Assembly: GCF_028858725.1 (NCBI RefSeq)
Contig: NC_084767.1
Span: 17,251,895 to 17,315,894 of the forward strand
Direction: 5' to 3'
DNA: 64,000 bases
DNA from: Colius striatus
Lineage: Eukaryota > Chordata > Aves > Coliiformes > Coliidae
Below, piece after piece: positions 44,911-57,521 of this stretch. The stretch's first letter is position 1. Each line of letters begins with the position of its first letter. The notes under the pieces are model-generated. The model was given only the letters and a program-made list of their open reading frames with translations. It ran no database searches and was not told the DNA's origin. A program made the translations under genes and the position numbers.

Positions 44911-47389
44911 CTGCAAGGCAGAAGGGAGAGGAGGACACTGATGCAGCTCCGGTGTGGGAGCCCACCTGCCTTCAGGGAGCATTTTGCAAAGGGCTCAGCA
45001 TTTTAGACTGCAACTCAAGAGGCAAATCCATGGCGATAGTAAGAGCACTGATTCAGAAAACGGTTGCTTCTAACTCAGGATGCAGTTTGTGTTTCATGGA
45101 CAGTAACAAAATATTGCTGCTGGCTGAGAGGAAAGAAACCCATTCAGCTGAAGCAATGCGGATAATTAGGTCTGACAGTTTAAATGTTCAAGGAGACAAG
45201 TTTTGCAAAGATGCTTTCTGCAGTGAGGGCTCAGACAAGCTCTGGCAACACAAAGTCAATGCTTTAATTGTCAAGATTGAAAATTGACCCTTTTAAGGCC
45301 AATTAAATGGAACTGTAAAACTGAAGCCAAAGGTTGAAACCAAGGACAAATAAGTTTGTTTTTTTCCCAGTCAGGTTTATCAGAATCAAAAGGTCAGACA
45401 CTACTGTGTTGTCTTTTACTCCCCCCTATACCAGGATGTTTAGTGGAAAGAAGTGGCAGAAGTGTTTTACCAGAGGTTTCTCCGGAGTGACAATCAGGAA
45501 CACAAGACTAATTACCAGGAGAAGCTTTTTCAGAGAAGCAACCTCTAGCAGCTGGATACCCAGCCACTGTTACGAAGCGGATGCTGCTGCCAGGAGCTCA
45601 GCAGCACTGAAACGGTGCTACACTGAACACTGCTCCCAAAAGCACTACCTCACACCTGCACACAGAGATCCTGAGGCCACAAAAGCAACATAAGGTCACT
45701 CCAGGTAAGGAAAAAAAGAAGAAAAAATCTTTTAGCAGCAGGAGTGAGGATGTCCATGAGGGGTAAGAGACAGAATTAAGCCCCCACTGCATCCCGTCTC
45801 CCTGTGACCACTATTTCAGCACCGGGGAAGGCACAAACATGGGGACAGAGATGCCAGTGGGGTGTAATAAGGAACTTTTAATCTTTGTATTTCATTTGTG
45901 TGTATTACCTGTGATTATGGCCAGGATGCTGTAGAAAGCAAGAGATAGTGGAGGAGCCTGCCCCACACTGCTGCCCACCTTGCTTGTTGCAAGGCAACAG
46001 GAGAAAATACCTCATTTATGGGCAGAAAACAGGAAAAAAGGGCTTGAGAAAGTACCAATAAGAAGCAGTTATTAACAAAATGTTCTGCAATACATTAGGC
46101 ATGCTGGGCATCTCTCCAGCCACTGTGTGATGTCCCTGTCCATGGCTGAGCTCTGGGGTCCTGGGGCTGGGGAGGGACAAGGCCATGAGGGGTCCCAGGA
46201 AGTGTTCCCAGCACCTTGGCCGGATGAGGCTGACAAGGGCTGCACCTTCCCCCAACAACTCTGTCAAGGAGGAAAGCAACCCGTAGGCGAGCTCGGCAGG
46301 CAAACACACCATTGTCTGCCTATTTAAGCTCTTCCCCAATGTTTTGCATTGGCATGGCTTCCCTTGGCTTGACAAGTCTGTGCAAACATCTAGCCTGGCA
46401 TTTTACACGTCTATGTCAAGTCTGAGATACCATCTAAGACAGACAACACTGTTCCCTATCACAACCCTTTCAAGCGCTCGGGCTGCTGTGCTGCAACATG
46501 CCAAGGAACCTGCCAATACCTGTTTCACTACTGAGCAGCCCTGGCGATGGGCACGGGACTTGTGCAGAGCCCTGGGCTGGCACAGGCTGCCCAGGGCTGC
46601 CAGGGCTCAGCGATGTGGAGTGTCCTGTGCTGGCACAGTTGCACAACGAGCCCTGCACACCGCAGCCGGGACACAGCTGCTGGCTTGCTCTTGGCACCGT
46701 GACAGTCAGATGCATCAGGGCAGGGAGTGGGCTACAGATAAACCAGGACATTATTTTTGCCTTAATGGTGTCCCTTTATAAACATGCTGCCCGAGCTCCA
46801 CTTGCTCCATGGAGAGCCACAAGCTATGACTTTATGTGAGCATTAAACAAGCCCAGCAAGAATATATTCCTCTTGGCCTGTGTTTCAAGTCCGCATCTGT
46901 GACTATGATCTCAGGCACTGGAGTGTCAGCTTGGTGTTACTCCCTTTATCCCAACACTTCAGGCTCTGCTCTCTCTGCTGTTCTGGAAAGCAAAAATGAT
47001 CACTGAAGTGTCACCAGTGTTCTTCCCTGTGTGCTATGGCGAGAGGTCAAACACGGAGCTGGCAGCTGCAGGCAGTGTGGAGAAAGAAAGCGATGGGGGT
47101 TTCCATGGGAATCACATCCCTGACCTGCTGGCAGGGCCAGGATCATGCTGGCATCACCAGGGCCACCACCACTCCTGTTTCACATGCAGTAGAAAGAATT
47201 GCCTCCCATCCCATCTCCTGCATTTCCCACCTGCAGCCATGTCCCAGCATCACTAGCGTAACCCTGCGGAGAAACTCCCTGTCGATCCCAAATCCCTCAC
47301 ACTGCCGTGAGCCCAGCACCCCAGCGGGGTTTCCCCATCAGCCTCCGCCCCAATGTGGTTGTTACACCATTCCATCGAAAAATATAGAT

Positions 47390-47705
47390 CTCTCCCTCCC
47401 TCCCTCCCGCACACGCTCTCACACTCCATTTAGATGTAATTACATCAGGAATTCGTTTGCCAAGCGCCATTCAGAATACCTCGGAGCTTATTGAATTGAC
47501 AATTGCACTTGATGGGGATGAAGCGATTAATCGTTTATGAAACAGTAAACAATGGGGCCTGGGGGTGAAGTGCTTTTTCCATTTGTGCTCCATTTATCTC
47601 CTTCTGCCTCCTATAAAGTTTGTGCTATTACATTCCATTCATAAAATTGTCATCTTTTTGGCTGAGAAAATAGGATCTGTATTGATCATGGCCAGTTAAA
47701 TAGCA
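47390..47705. promoter_or_regulatory. Candidate conserved intronic enhancer with homeodomain palindromes
   Basis: Just after a CTCC-repeat, this AT-rich, repeat-free block carries a perfect 14-bp palindrome GATGTAATTACATC (47433-47446) and a perfect 10-bp palindrome CGATTAATCG (47524-47533). It also has CAATTG and many TAAT/ATTA cores. The base composition differs clearly from the neighbouring intron. Conservation itself cannot be seen from one genome, so enhancer status is inference. Confidence 0.45.
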
Positions 47706-48063
47706 AAACCAAAAAAACTCCACACCACCAAAACACTCCCCGTGTACAAGTGACATTGTTGTTGTCCCCAGCGACAGAAAGCAAAGACCCAGATACTAAT
47801 CTTGGCTACCATGAATAAATCCAGTGACTTGCAGGGAGTATGTCACACTTGAGACCATCACCAGGACCATGGACTCTACCTGCTGAACAAGATAAAGGCA
47901 TTTTACCTGGTTAAAGTATGCCAGAGTTTTCTACAAAAGATGGGGAGAACGCAAAGCTTTTCTGAACCTCCACAGCAAAGGGCAGTTTAGTTGCACACTT
48001 CTCCATAGTTCCTGTCCAGAGGGACACAGGTAGAAGTGAGAATTCCATCTCACACCAATATAA

Positions 48064-49066
48064 TCACAGAATCATAGAATTGTTTTGGCTGGAAGAGACC
48101 TTTAAGATCACAGAGTCCAGCCTTGGTCCCAGCCCCATCACCCACTAGAATATTTCCCTAAGCGCAACATCCACCCTCTCTGACTCCACCACCTCCCTGG
48201 GCAGCCCATTCCAATGCCTGACAACCCTTTCAGTAAAGAAATTCCTCCTCACATGCAGCATCAACCTCCCCTGGCACAACTTTAGGCCATTTCCTCTTAT
48301 TCTATTGCTTGTTACTAGGGAGAACAGACCAACCCCTGCCTTGCTACAACTTCCTTTCAGGTAGTTGTAGAGTGATAAGGTCTCCCTTGAGCCTTCTTTT
48401 CTGCAGGCTAAACAGTCCCAGATCCCTCAGCCATTCCTCATATGAGACATGCTCCAAATCCTTTACTGGCTTGGTAGCCCACCCCTGTATCCTCTCCAGC
48501 ACCTCAATGTCCTTGTAGAGAGGAGCCCAAAACTTGGCCGCAGTATCCGAGGTGTGGCCTCACCAAAGCCAAGTACAGGGCAATGATCACCTCCTTCCTC
48601 CTGCTGACAACACTGTTCCTAATATAGGCCAGGATGCCTTTGGCCTTCTTGGCCACCTGGGCACACTGCTGACTCATGTTCAGCCGCTGTCAACCTACAC
48701 TCCCAGGTCCCTCTCTGCCTGGCAGCTTTCCAGCCACTCCTCCCCAAGCCTGTAGCACTGCTGGGGGTTGCTGTGGCCCAAGTGCAGGATCTGGCACTTG
48801 GCCTTATTGAAACTCATGGAACTGACCTTGGCCCAGCCATCCAACCTAACTAGATCTCTCTGTAAAGCTTCTGTACCCTCACGCAGATCGACACTTCCAC
48901 CCAGCTTGGTGTCATCTGCACACTTAGTAAGGGTATACTCTATCCCCTCTTCCAGATCATTAATAAAGATGTTAAACAGGAGTGGCCCCAGCACTGAGCC
49001 CTGGGGACACCACTCATGATCGGCCACCAACTGGATTTGACTCCACTGAGAATCACCCATAGTCTG
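48064..49066 (-). mobile_element. CR1 LINE, about 1 kb, with RT remnant (same orientation as JADE2)
   Basis: It begins TCACAGAATCATAGAATTGT (reverse tail). At its 5' side the minus strand has a 121-codon frame (48695-49060) with the [19 protein letters not shown] and CADDTKLGG motifs, the latter containing the catalytic Asp-Asp of reverse transcriptase. Other parts are frameshifted. The subfamily differs from the plus-strand copy at 12.3 kb (tail and ORF2 residues). Confidence 0.95.
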
Positions 49067-51433
49067 GAGACATGTTCAAAACACTAACACATGAGTAGAA
49101 GGGTCTATGTGCCATCACTCTCCCCAGGAGGCCACATTTAAATATTTTATCCCCAAGGAGCTGGGATCACTGGGCTGGCACTGAAGCCACAGTGCTGGGC
49201 CTGGAAGAAGCACCAGGCACATTCCTTTCCACAACACTGCTCTCTGTTATAATTATTTCTGTAATATCGTAATTTATGTGGCATGAAGGAGCAATATCCT
49301 TCTGCTAAATGAATTCTCAACTACTCCTTGTTGTGGTGTGAGCCGACTCACTGTGCAGGCAGGAAAAAAAAAAGCTGGAGAGCCACCTTTCACAAAACAG
49401 AGACCTATTTCTGACTAAACTCTGCTCCACTAAAATCAATTTACTGAAACAATAAATCCTTTTACCCTGTGGAGGATACCTGGAGATAAAACAGCTCATG
49501 AACAAACAGTCATCAGGACTGCAGGCTGTGCCATTAGCTGATTCACAAGCTATAAACCTGGGAGTCTACTTTTCAGTAAAAATACACATAAACAAGAAAA
49601 ATTACTGTTTGGTTTGTTTTGGGTTTTTTTTTCAAGGAAAGGAAAGCACTGGTGAGATGATGTAGGCTTGTCTCTTGGTATCTTTGAAAAACTGAGAGTG
49701 AACGGACACCAGCTGCCTGATGGGATAGAGGTGTTCACACACAGCATGGGGACCACAGGCTCCTGAGGTCTCCTTCCAGTTCACTGTCCCTCCAGCTCAC
49801 CCTGGGTGAGTCACCTCTGACCTGTCTGCTTCAGCTTCTGCCATGGTAAAACGTGCTGAGAATCCTTCCCCGCTTGGAGGCTGGGAGTATGAAAGCAACT
49901 CAAAGGTAAAAAGCCCTGAGTTTAGGCACTGCTGTGCAGGATACTTAGGGAGAAGCACAATTTGCCTCTGAATGATACCAGCAGCTGAGGACCCATGTGC
50001 TGAAGGTATCTGTGAGGACACCAGCCAGCTGGGTATCCCAGGGCCTGTCCCAAGCATCTTTTGCAAAGGGGATGAGTGACAACCACCCAAACACCACACC
50101 AGACCATGTGTGACTCCCTCAGCCACCTCTAACCCATCTCCTGCAGGCACAAAATGCTTGGGACATGCAACAATTTCTCTTTTATCAATGTTAGTTATAA
50201 ACAGCCCCATAATGTAAAGTGTGACCAACAAACCAAACAGCAACAGGCAACCTGCACAAGCTGAGCATCCCTGGTGAAACTTCTAGATATTTTGTTACAA
50301 ACACAGCCTGCTAATGCACTTAAAAGATTTACAGGAACCAATTACCACCCTTTCTGCCACCCACCGACATCAATTACTGCTCAAATGTAAGATGATGACA
50401 AAATGTTTTAGAAGCTGCTTTATAAGCTGCTGTCTCTCCCCAGCGATGCTCAGCACTGACAGAGCTGTCCTGGAGCACTTCTGGTGAAAGCCTCCTTGCT
50501 CTATCCTGCAGCAAAACTCTGAGTATTGCTGGAAACGACTGCAATTACTGTGAGGAATTTATTGAAACAGCAAAACAATCACTTGACGTAAAAACCGATT
50601 GAGCTGAAAAACGTGGAGGTAAAATGTCTAAAGCTTCTCCTGCTAATTCCAGCCCTACTAATCTGTACATTAACATGGTTTTCCTGCAATATCTGTTTCC
50701 AAAAGGAGTTAAGTAAGCTTAGCTTTCCATTCCGGAGACTCATGGTGCTCTCAACTCTCCCAACAACTTAAGGAATTGCCACCTGAAAATATTTCTGGAT
50801 TTTCTTGCTTAAAGGCCAGGGGTATTTTCACACAAAACTAGCTTGGATTATTTAAGCCTGAATTCTTCTTTTTCCTCCCCCTGTTCCCTTCAGTCACTCT
50901 GTGCTGCGGCACCCCAGATCACTGCTGCATCTCCCCTGGCCAGCAGCCGTGTGGCTCCCACTTCTGCAGGAGTACTGTGGCCGGCACTGGCAGAGGTGAT
51001 CACGGGGCTGATGCTGTTCACCCTGAAGAGCAGAAGCCCTGTGCACCCCTCTCCAGCTCTCCAAGATCCCTGTCGTGCTGCTCGGGAACTCTCCCAGGGC
51101 CAGCCATGGTGGGCTCTCACCTTCATGATTTCTGATTGCCGTAATTTCTGTGCCTCTTTACCCTCTGGGCTCATTGACTTCCCTGTTTACAAGGTGAGCT
51201 CTGCTCTCACATTGAATTGGAGGATGGACCCTGACCCTGCTGAGCAGCAGGCCACCATTAAGTGTGAGCACCCACCCATGGGCAGCTCAGGCAAGTCCTC
51301 CTCCCATTGATACCAATGGTGTTAATCCAGATCAAGGGTGATGTAAATGAGAACAGCTTAGGGCACTAAATCTGTTTCCAAGCAACTTCTACACTGTACA
51401 TCAGTAGCTGTATTAAATACATCTATTGCTTGT

Positions 51434-52027
51434 AATCATAGAATTGTTTTGGTTGGAAAAAGCCTTGAAGATCGAGTCCAACCACTCACCTCACACTGCC
51501 AAGCCCCATCACTAAACCATGTCCCTCAGCACCTCAGCTTTGCAGTATCTCCAGGGATGGGGGCTCCACCACCTCCCTGGGCAGCCTATGCCAGTGTCTA
51601 ATATCTCTTTTGGTGAAAAAGTTCTTCCTAAACTCCAAACTAAACATCCCCTGGCATAACTTCAGGCCATTTCCTCTTGTCTCTCGTTACCTGGGAGAAG
51701 AGACCAAACCCACTTCACTACAATCTCCTGTCAGGGAGTTGTACAGAGGGATCACATCTCCCCTCAGCCTCCCTTTTCTCCAGACTAAACACCATCAGCT
51801 CCTTTAGCCTCTCTCCATCAGACTTGTTCTCCAAATCCTTCACCAGCTTCATTGACCACCTCTGGAAAGACTCCAGCACCTCAGTGTCTCTGAGTGAGGG
51901 GCCCAAAAATGAACACAATATTTGAGGTGCAGCCTTACCAGTGCCCAGTACAGGGGCATAATCACTGCCCTGGTCCTGCTGGCCACACTGTTTCTGATGC
52001 CAGTTTGACAGGCTTTGGGATGGCCTT
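51434..52027 (-). mobile_element. CR1 LINE 3' fragment (same orientation as JADE2)
   Basis: AATCATAGAATTGTTTTGGT, then AAGATCGAGTCCAACCACTC and AAGCCCCATCACTAAACCAT are diagnostic of a CR1 3' end in reverse. It extends to about GGCCACACTGTTTCTGATGC. Frames 51718-52269 and 51849-52286 are only partial ORF2 remnants read into flanking DNA. Confidence 0.93.
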
Positions 52028-54071
52028 GCACAGCAGATGGAGCCTGGCTCTGGTGATTGGCACCCATGGGTGGGTGGCAGCTGCATGGGGATAGGCTCTG
52101 CCTGGGAAGTGTAAACCTTCTTCCTTGGGGGGAGAAAAGGCTCCTTGAATCCCAAAAGCGTGTGGTGGGCTGGGGACAGCCTTGAACAGGGATACCCAGA
52201 GCTACCAGGGAGGTAAGCAGCTGCTCTCCAGGGCATGTGCTTAATGTCAGCCTCTGCTCCATTGAGCACATCTTCCCCGAGGTCACTCCACTGACTTCAG
52301 TTTATTCCACATCTACTTGACCAATCTCACCTCCTCCAAGGGAGGTATCATCTCATTAGCACGCAGACATATCTCAAGTATGCAGTGACGAATTCCCCCT
52401 GGAGCTTCAAAAGCAATACACGTGACCTTTGCATGTTCCTGCCATAAAATACCAGGAACACCTCCAGCTCCCAAGATAGAAGCTGTGGTAGGCATATGTG
52501 AGCAGCATACACCATATGGATTAAGTCAAGGGAATACTTAGAAACCTCGACTCTGCCTTCAGCAAAATTGATTCCGGCAACGTTTTTAGCAATTTCTTGA
52601 GGATTTTCTGTGTATTTATGAAGTGCTCATCACTGCCAAGGGATCTTTCAGCCTTAGTCTTTGAAGTCTCTCTAGCCTCACTCTTACAATGGCTTTGGAT
52701 TTAGCAGAGATCACAAAATATAGCATAAAATGTTAAAATAAAAATGAAGAGTTAAGGCATGGCTCCTCTCTAAAAGGAAAAGGCCTGTGCTGCCTGGAGT
52801 GGCATGTACATAACTTCGGTTCAGGCTTTCATTCAAACTACTTCAGACCCATTTTTTTTACAGTCTCATATTGAAGCAGCAACAAATAAAACATTTAGGC
52901 ATGCTTAAATATTGATTTCATCTCTAGCACACAGAAGTTCTTAAAACAGCACATTTCTACCAAGTGCAATAACAGCTACTGAGACATCTTACTGAGGGGT
53001 TCAAAACTATATAAAGCTGGTTTATGTGTAAAACTTCTGCTTTTCAGAGCAATTCCACCTCTCTGGGAGAGGAGTCGGGCCATGCACAGAGAGCTGGAGG
53101 TATCTGGAAGTTTATCTGATCTCAGTGATAAAATTCCAACCCTGGAGTGACCTAAAAAGGACTGGAAAAGGCATGTGCTATGTGCTACATGGATCAACGC
53201 TGCGCTAACAGCAAAGCGAGACAGATGACCTCATAGGTGTTTTCCAGCTCTCCTCCCCACAGCTCCTCAGGAGCCTGTTGGCGATCAGGATTCTTCTTTG
53301 TCATTAAATATTTTGGGACTGACACATTATGCCCCTGGACTGCCCAGTGACAACAGCTCAACTAAACACCCAGGAGGAATTGAAACTTCTGCATTTCTCT
53401 TGACACTGGAACTCCTGACTTCTCTAAATAAGAGGAGAGGCTGCAATTCTCCAGTTAAGTCATGCTAATGATCTCAAGAGATTAGCAAAGATGGTTTGGA
53501 AATCTCAGCATGTCATTCATGTCGAGGGCTTCCAGGAGAAAGTGCTATTTACAGACTGGCTTCAGACCAACCTGCCTTGAGACCAACCTAGGCAAACAGC
53601 AATCTTCTGCTTTGGTTGGTGAAGGGCACCTAAATCCTACACCTGCTGCGTCTGGCTGCATGACTTCTCCCATGTGGGAAGCCCAGGAGGCAAGCAGCCC
53701 AGGAGGCGAGCACCAATAGCAACAGCTTTCCTCTATGAGCACCCAAAACCCATCACTTCCATAGGCAGGAACGTACATCCCCCCAAAGCAACAGCCCTGG
53801 TGCCCTGCAGCCTCCATGGTCTGGCCCCTTGCAGCACCCATCCCAGCTGGTGTGGGTGACACGACTGTGGTCCCACAGCTACCAGCACCCATCCTGTTCC
53901 CTGCCTGTCAGACCCCCCGCTCCCCGTGGCGTTGGGGATAGGGTAACTAATCAATGCCACATATCACATATCAGTCACTGGACAAAACACTAGTCCTCAC
54001 ACTGCTAGGTAAGTCGGGAGGGCTTGGGGGGGATGGGGTAAAATACCAGAATCCTTCAGGCTGAAGCCATA

Positions 54072-54898
54072 TCTGTGCTGCCACTCAGCGGGATCTCGAC
54101 TGGCTTCAGAGTTGGGCAGAGGGGAACCTCATGAGGTTCAACAAGGACAAATGCAGAGTCCTGCACCTGGGAAAGAAACAACCTCACACACCAGTACAAG
54201 ATGGGGGTCGAACTGCTGAAGAGCAGCTCTGCAGAGAGAGACCTGGGAGTCCTGATTGATAATAAACTAAATACGAGCCAGCAATGTGCCCTTGTGGCCA
54301 AGAAGGCCAATGGCATCCTGGGATGCATCAAGAAGAGTGTGGCCAGCAGGTCAAGGGAGGTTCTTCTCCCTCTCTACTCTGCCCTGGTGAGGCCTCATCT
54401 GGAGTCCTGTGTCCAGTTCAGGGCTCCTCAGCTCAAGAGGGACTGGGAAGTGCTGGAGAGAGTCCAGCGCAGGGCGACCAAGATGGAACATCTTTCATAC
54501 GAGGAAAGACTGTGGGACTTGGGGCTGTTTAGTCTGGAGAAGAGGAGATTGAGGGATGATCTTATTAACATTTATAAATATCTATAGGGTGGGTGTCAGG
54601 AGGTTGGGACATCCCTTTTTTCTATAGTAGCTAGTAACAGGACAAGGGGTAATGGGATGAAGCTGGAACACAAAAAGTTCCACTTAAACGTAAGAAAAAA
54701 CTATTTCCCCGTTCAGGTGAGGGAGCCCTGGCACAGGCTGCCCAGAGGGGTTGTGGAATCTCCTTCCTTGGAGGTCTTCAAGACCCGCCTGGACATGTTC
54801 CTATGTGACCTGATCTAGGTGACGCTGCTTCTGCAGGGGGGTTGGACTAGATGATCTCTAAAGGTCCCTTCCAACCCCTACCATTCTATGATTCTATA
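54072..54898 (+). mobile_element. CR1 LINE fragment (antisense to JADE2)
   Basis: It runs from GTGCTGCCACTCAGCGGGAT to the tail ACCATTCTATGATTCTATAT. It is very similar to the copy at 12.3 kb, sharing AAATGCAGAGTCCTGCACCT and GGATGCATCAAGAAGAGTGT. A 128-codon frame (54201-54587) survives, but a deletion of about 12 bp relative to the 12.3-kb copy sits in the ATCAGGGGACTGGAACATC region. Confidence 0.95.
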
Positions 54899-56290
54899 TC
54901 TGCAGTGGATTTCATGTGCCAAACATTGGTTTTCAAAGCTGCTCTCTCCTCAACATATTTAAGGCTCACCCAGTAATTACAGAGTCCTTTCAGCAACAGA
55001 ACTGGGCTGGAGAATCAGCTGATGGACAGGGAGGTTCTCTGTATTACTACTGCTGAAATCCCCTGGGTTTGTTATCACCATCTGTGGTTGGTTACGGTAG
55101 GAGGACTGAGGGGCTTTGTCAGAGACTCTGGTCCCACCCAGCCTGGTGCTGTACAAACACCTCCTAAGGACTGTCCTTGAAAAACTTGACTGGCTGATAA
55201 GTGACAAGGAGCTGGAGGAAGAAAAATGCAGCTTGCTCAAAATGGCACACAGTGTCAGCAGCAACACATGGCCCATGTCTCGACATGGGGTTCAAGTTGT
55301 GCTTTCAGAGATGCTGCGATGCCAGCCACCACAACGTGCCTGTAAGGAGGGGACTATCAGGGGTGTATGGCTGTGACCATGGTCAAGCTCCCCTCCTAAT
55401 GCCAATACACTCCCATGGAAGTGGTGCTGGTGAAGCTGCCTCTCTCCCCCAGCACACTAAGGTTTGGCACACACCAGCCCGAAGGTGACTGCCACAGGTG
55501 CATTCCTGCCCCAACAGCACTTATCTCAGCTCAACTTTCTAGACACCTATCAGCTTGGCAGATCCACATCTGAAAACCATTTAAGACACTGCATTTGCAA
55601 AACATCACTTTGAAGAAGCAATAAAATGAGACAAATTTGACCCAATTGAGCTGGAGATTCCAAATCCCTGTTGTCTTTCTAGAGACTTAAGAAATATGAG
55701 GGAACTACAGAAAACCTCCTCTGGAGCCCAGAGACATCTCTGACAGCCACCCAGTTGCAGAGATGGTGAGGGAAATGCAGCAGGAAATGCAGTGAAAGCA
55801 TGTGGAGTCAAAAAGATGATCAGTGTGGTTCAACACTTCATGCAGTAATGACAGCTGTGCAGAGTTGGGAAGGGTGGATACTCTGCAAGGTATCTGAACA
55901 GGCCAGAGCCACTCAGCTTTGCCCAAAAGCACACTCTGCTCTGCCCGAAGACCTGACTGTAGCTGCCAGTATCTCAAAACCTGGGTGTGCTAATGACAGA
56001 CCTGAGGCTGCTAATACAGGATGAGGTAACGAGGGCAAAGCTGACTGAGATTTGCAAGTGATACTATGGACTCCACATCACCAAGACCATGGGAAATCCA
56101 ATACACAGGATACGTATAACAGATAATAAAGCACATTCTAAAAGCTGTCTTAACAACTTCTTCAAGGTCTTGGAGATCATGGTAACAACATTTGGTTGTA
56201 AATCTTGAGTACATCAGAAGAACAGAAATCTTCCGCAACCAAGAGCAGCCAATGTGGTAGACAACTTCTGAGCTTGTTTATGCTCCATGC

Positions 56291-56345
56291 AAGCTTAGTG
56301 ATCTAAAGCTTACTGATCTAAAGCTTACTCAACTAAAGCTTACTG
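56291..56345 (+). repeat. 15-bp tandem repeat, 3.7 copies
   Basis: The unit is AAGCTTACTGATCTA with small variants (AGTGATCTA, ACTGATCTA, ACTCAACTA), followed by a partial fourth unit. Each unit contains a HindIII-type AAGCTT. Confidence 0.9.
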
Positions 56346-57351
56346 CAGTCTTACTGAATCTCACCAGCAGACCGAAATTCAGCACAGTCTTCCTGTTCAG
56401 CACTGCACAATCCTGTCTGCTCAAGCACTTGATAACATACTTTTTGTCCCACCCTTGAAAGACCTTCGCAACGGGGAGTAATACTTCATGTAGGCACGCT
56501 TCAGCTTTCACTGACCTCACAAGGTGAATGTTTTATTGTGTTGTTATTCTTACCTGCGTGGCAGCAGCCACACCACAGCAACACTTACCTAACAAGGACT
56601 GGAAAATCTCTACACAGTCTGGCAGGAATACACACCCACATGTCTGTGCCAGTGATTCTGCCCAGCAGACCATGCTAAGCACTAGTGCCAATGGTCAAAT
56701 TCCAAGTCCAGGTACTTGCACTCAGCTGAAATGCACTAATGGATTCTAAGAATGTGCAGTGATATAACAGCACTGATGCAGGCAATGTTATGCTGTGATA
56801 TTTAGAGACAACTGGGAAAGGAGGAGCAACTCAGTCCAGCATTTCTGATAATTACAAACTTTTACTAGAAAATCCTCTTTCCTCTGACTCCATGTGCCCA
56901 GTTGTTGACAGCTGGAGAAATCCTGAAGAGATGGTTCCAAAACAGGTCAGTCAAAGGGAAAAGAGTCAGGCTTAAGACCCATCCTGACCAACATCTCCGG
57001 CAGTACAGATGCTGCACAGATCGCTCCAGGAGATGACGACGGTCATAAAATCAGAGTATAGCCATGAGAGATCTGCATCTATGGATTCTTCTGCAAATCA
57101 GACCCCTGCTCCATGGGGCATGCTGCACTGTTCCCATCATCATCTGGTCTGCCTCATTCTCCTGGCACCATGTCTCAAAACCCCTACGTGAGTGAGAAGC
57201 GTAGAGATACATTCAAGAACTTGTGGTCTCTTTTGGAGAGTCTTAATGAAGATTACTTTTTCAAGGCTTTTTATTCTACCTGATTACTTCAAAAGTCTGA
57301 ATGTCCACTCTGGGATGCCTAGGAAAGGAGAAAAACAATAGCAACACTCAC

Positions 57352-57521
57352 CCATCTCCTTGAGCTCCATATTAACAAGCTCCAACCAGCAAGCATCGAG
57401 CTCATCCAGGTCATAGCGGCTCATTCCTTGCAAGTAAGTCCTTGTAGCTTCTGAAATCTCAGAGCCAGGCAGGTTACTCGGTGGAACCTGTGAAGGTGAG
57501 TTCTCCAGCTGGGGTATGATC
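57352..57521 (-). CDS. JADE2: JADE2 internal coding exon (EPL-like segment), first JADE2 exon in window
   Basis: This exon is 170 bp: one base of a split codon, 56 full codons, then one base of the next split codon. It encodes IIPQLENSPS... through SRYDLDELDACWLELVNMEL and KEM. The SRYDLDE-D-xWLE-xN-EL-KEM block is the Enhancer-of-polycomb-like N-terminal segment of JADE proteins, which in the family contributes to HBO1 binding. The acceptor is TTCTTCCAG just upstream (higher coordinates) and the donor is GTGAGT at 57351. The terminal G joins AA of the next exon to give Glu, so the reading is LKEM-E-KPELDE, as in human JADE2 apart from substitutions. The first half (residues 1-30) is weakly conserved and Ser/Pro-rich. 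The N-terminal exons should precede it, but none was found up to 64000. Family assignment is very secure; paralog (JADE2 rather than JADE1/3) rests on downstream exons. Confidence 0.95.

Larger units (their letters stand above)
44911..57351 (-). other. JADE2: Large JADE2 intron (12.4 kb)
   Basis: Donor GTGAGT at 57351; acceptor CTTGCAG at 44911. It is the largest intron in the window. It includes three CR1 copies (48064-49066, 51434-52027, 54072-54898), a 15-bp tandem at 56291-56345 and two AT-rich stretches that look like regulatory conserved elements (47390-47705; 50290-50720). No additional exon was recognised. Confidence 0.85.
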
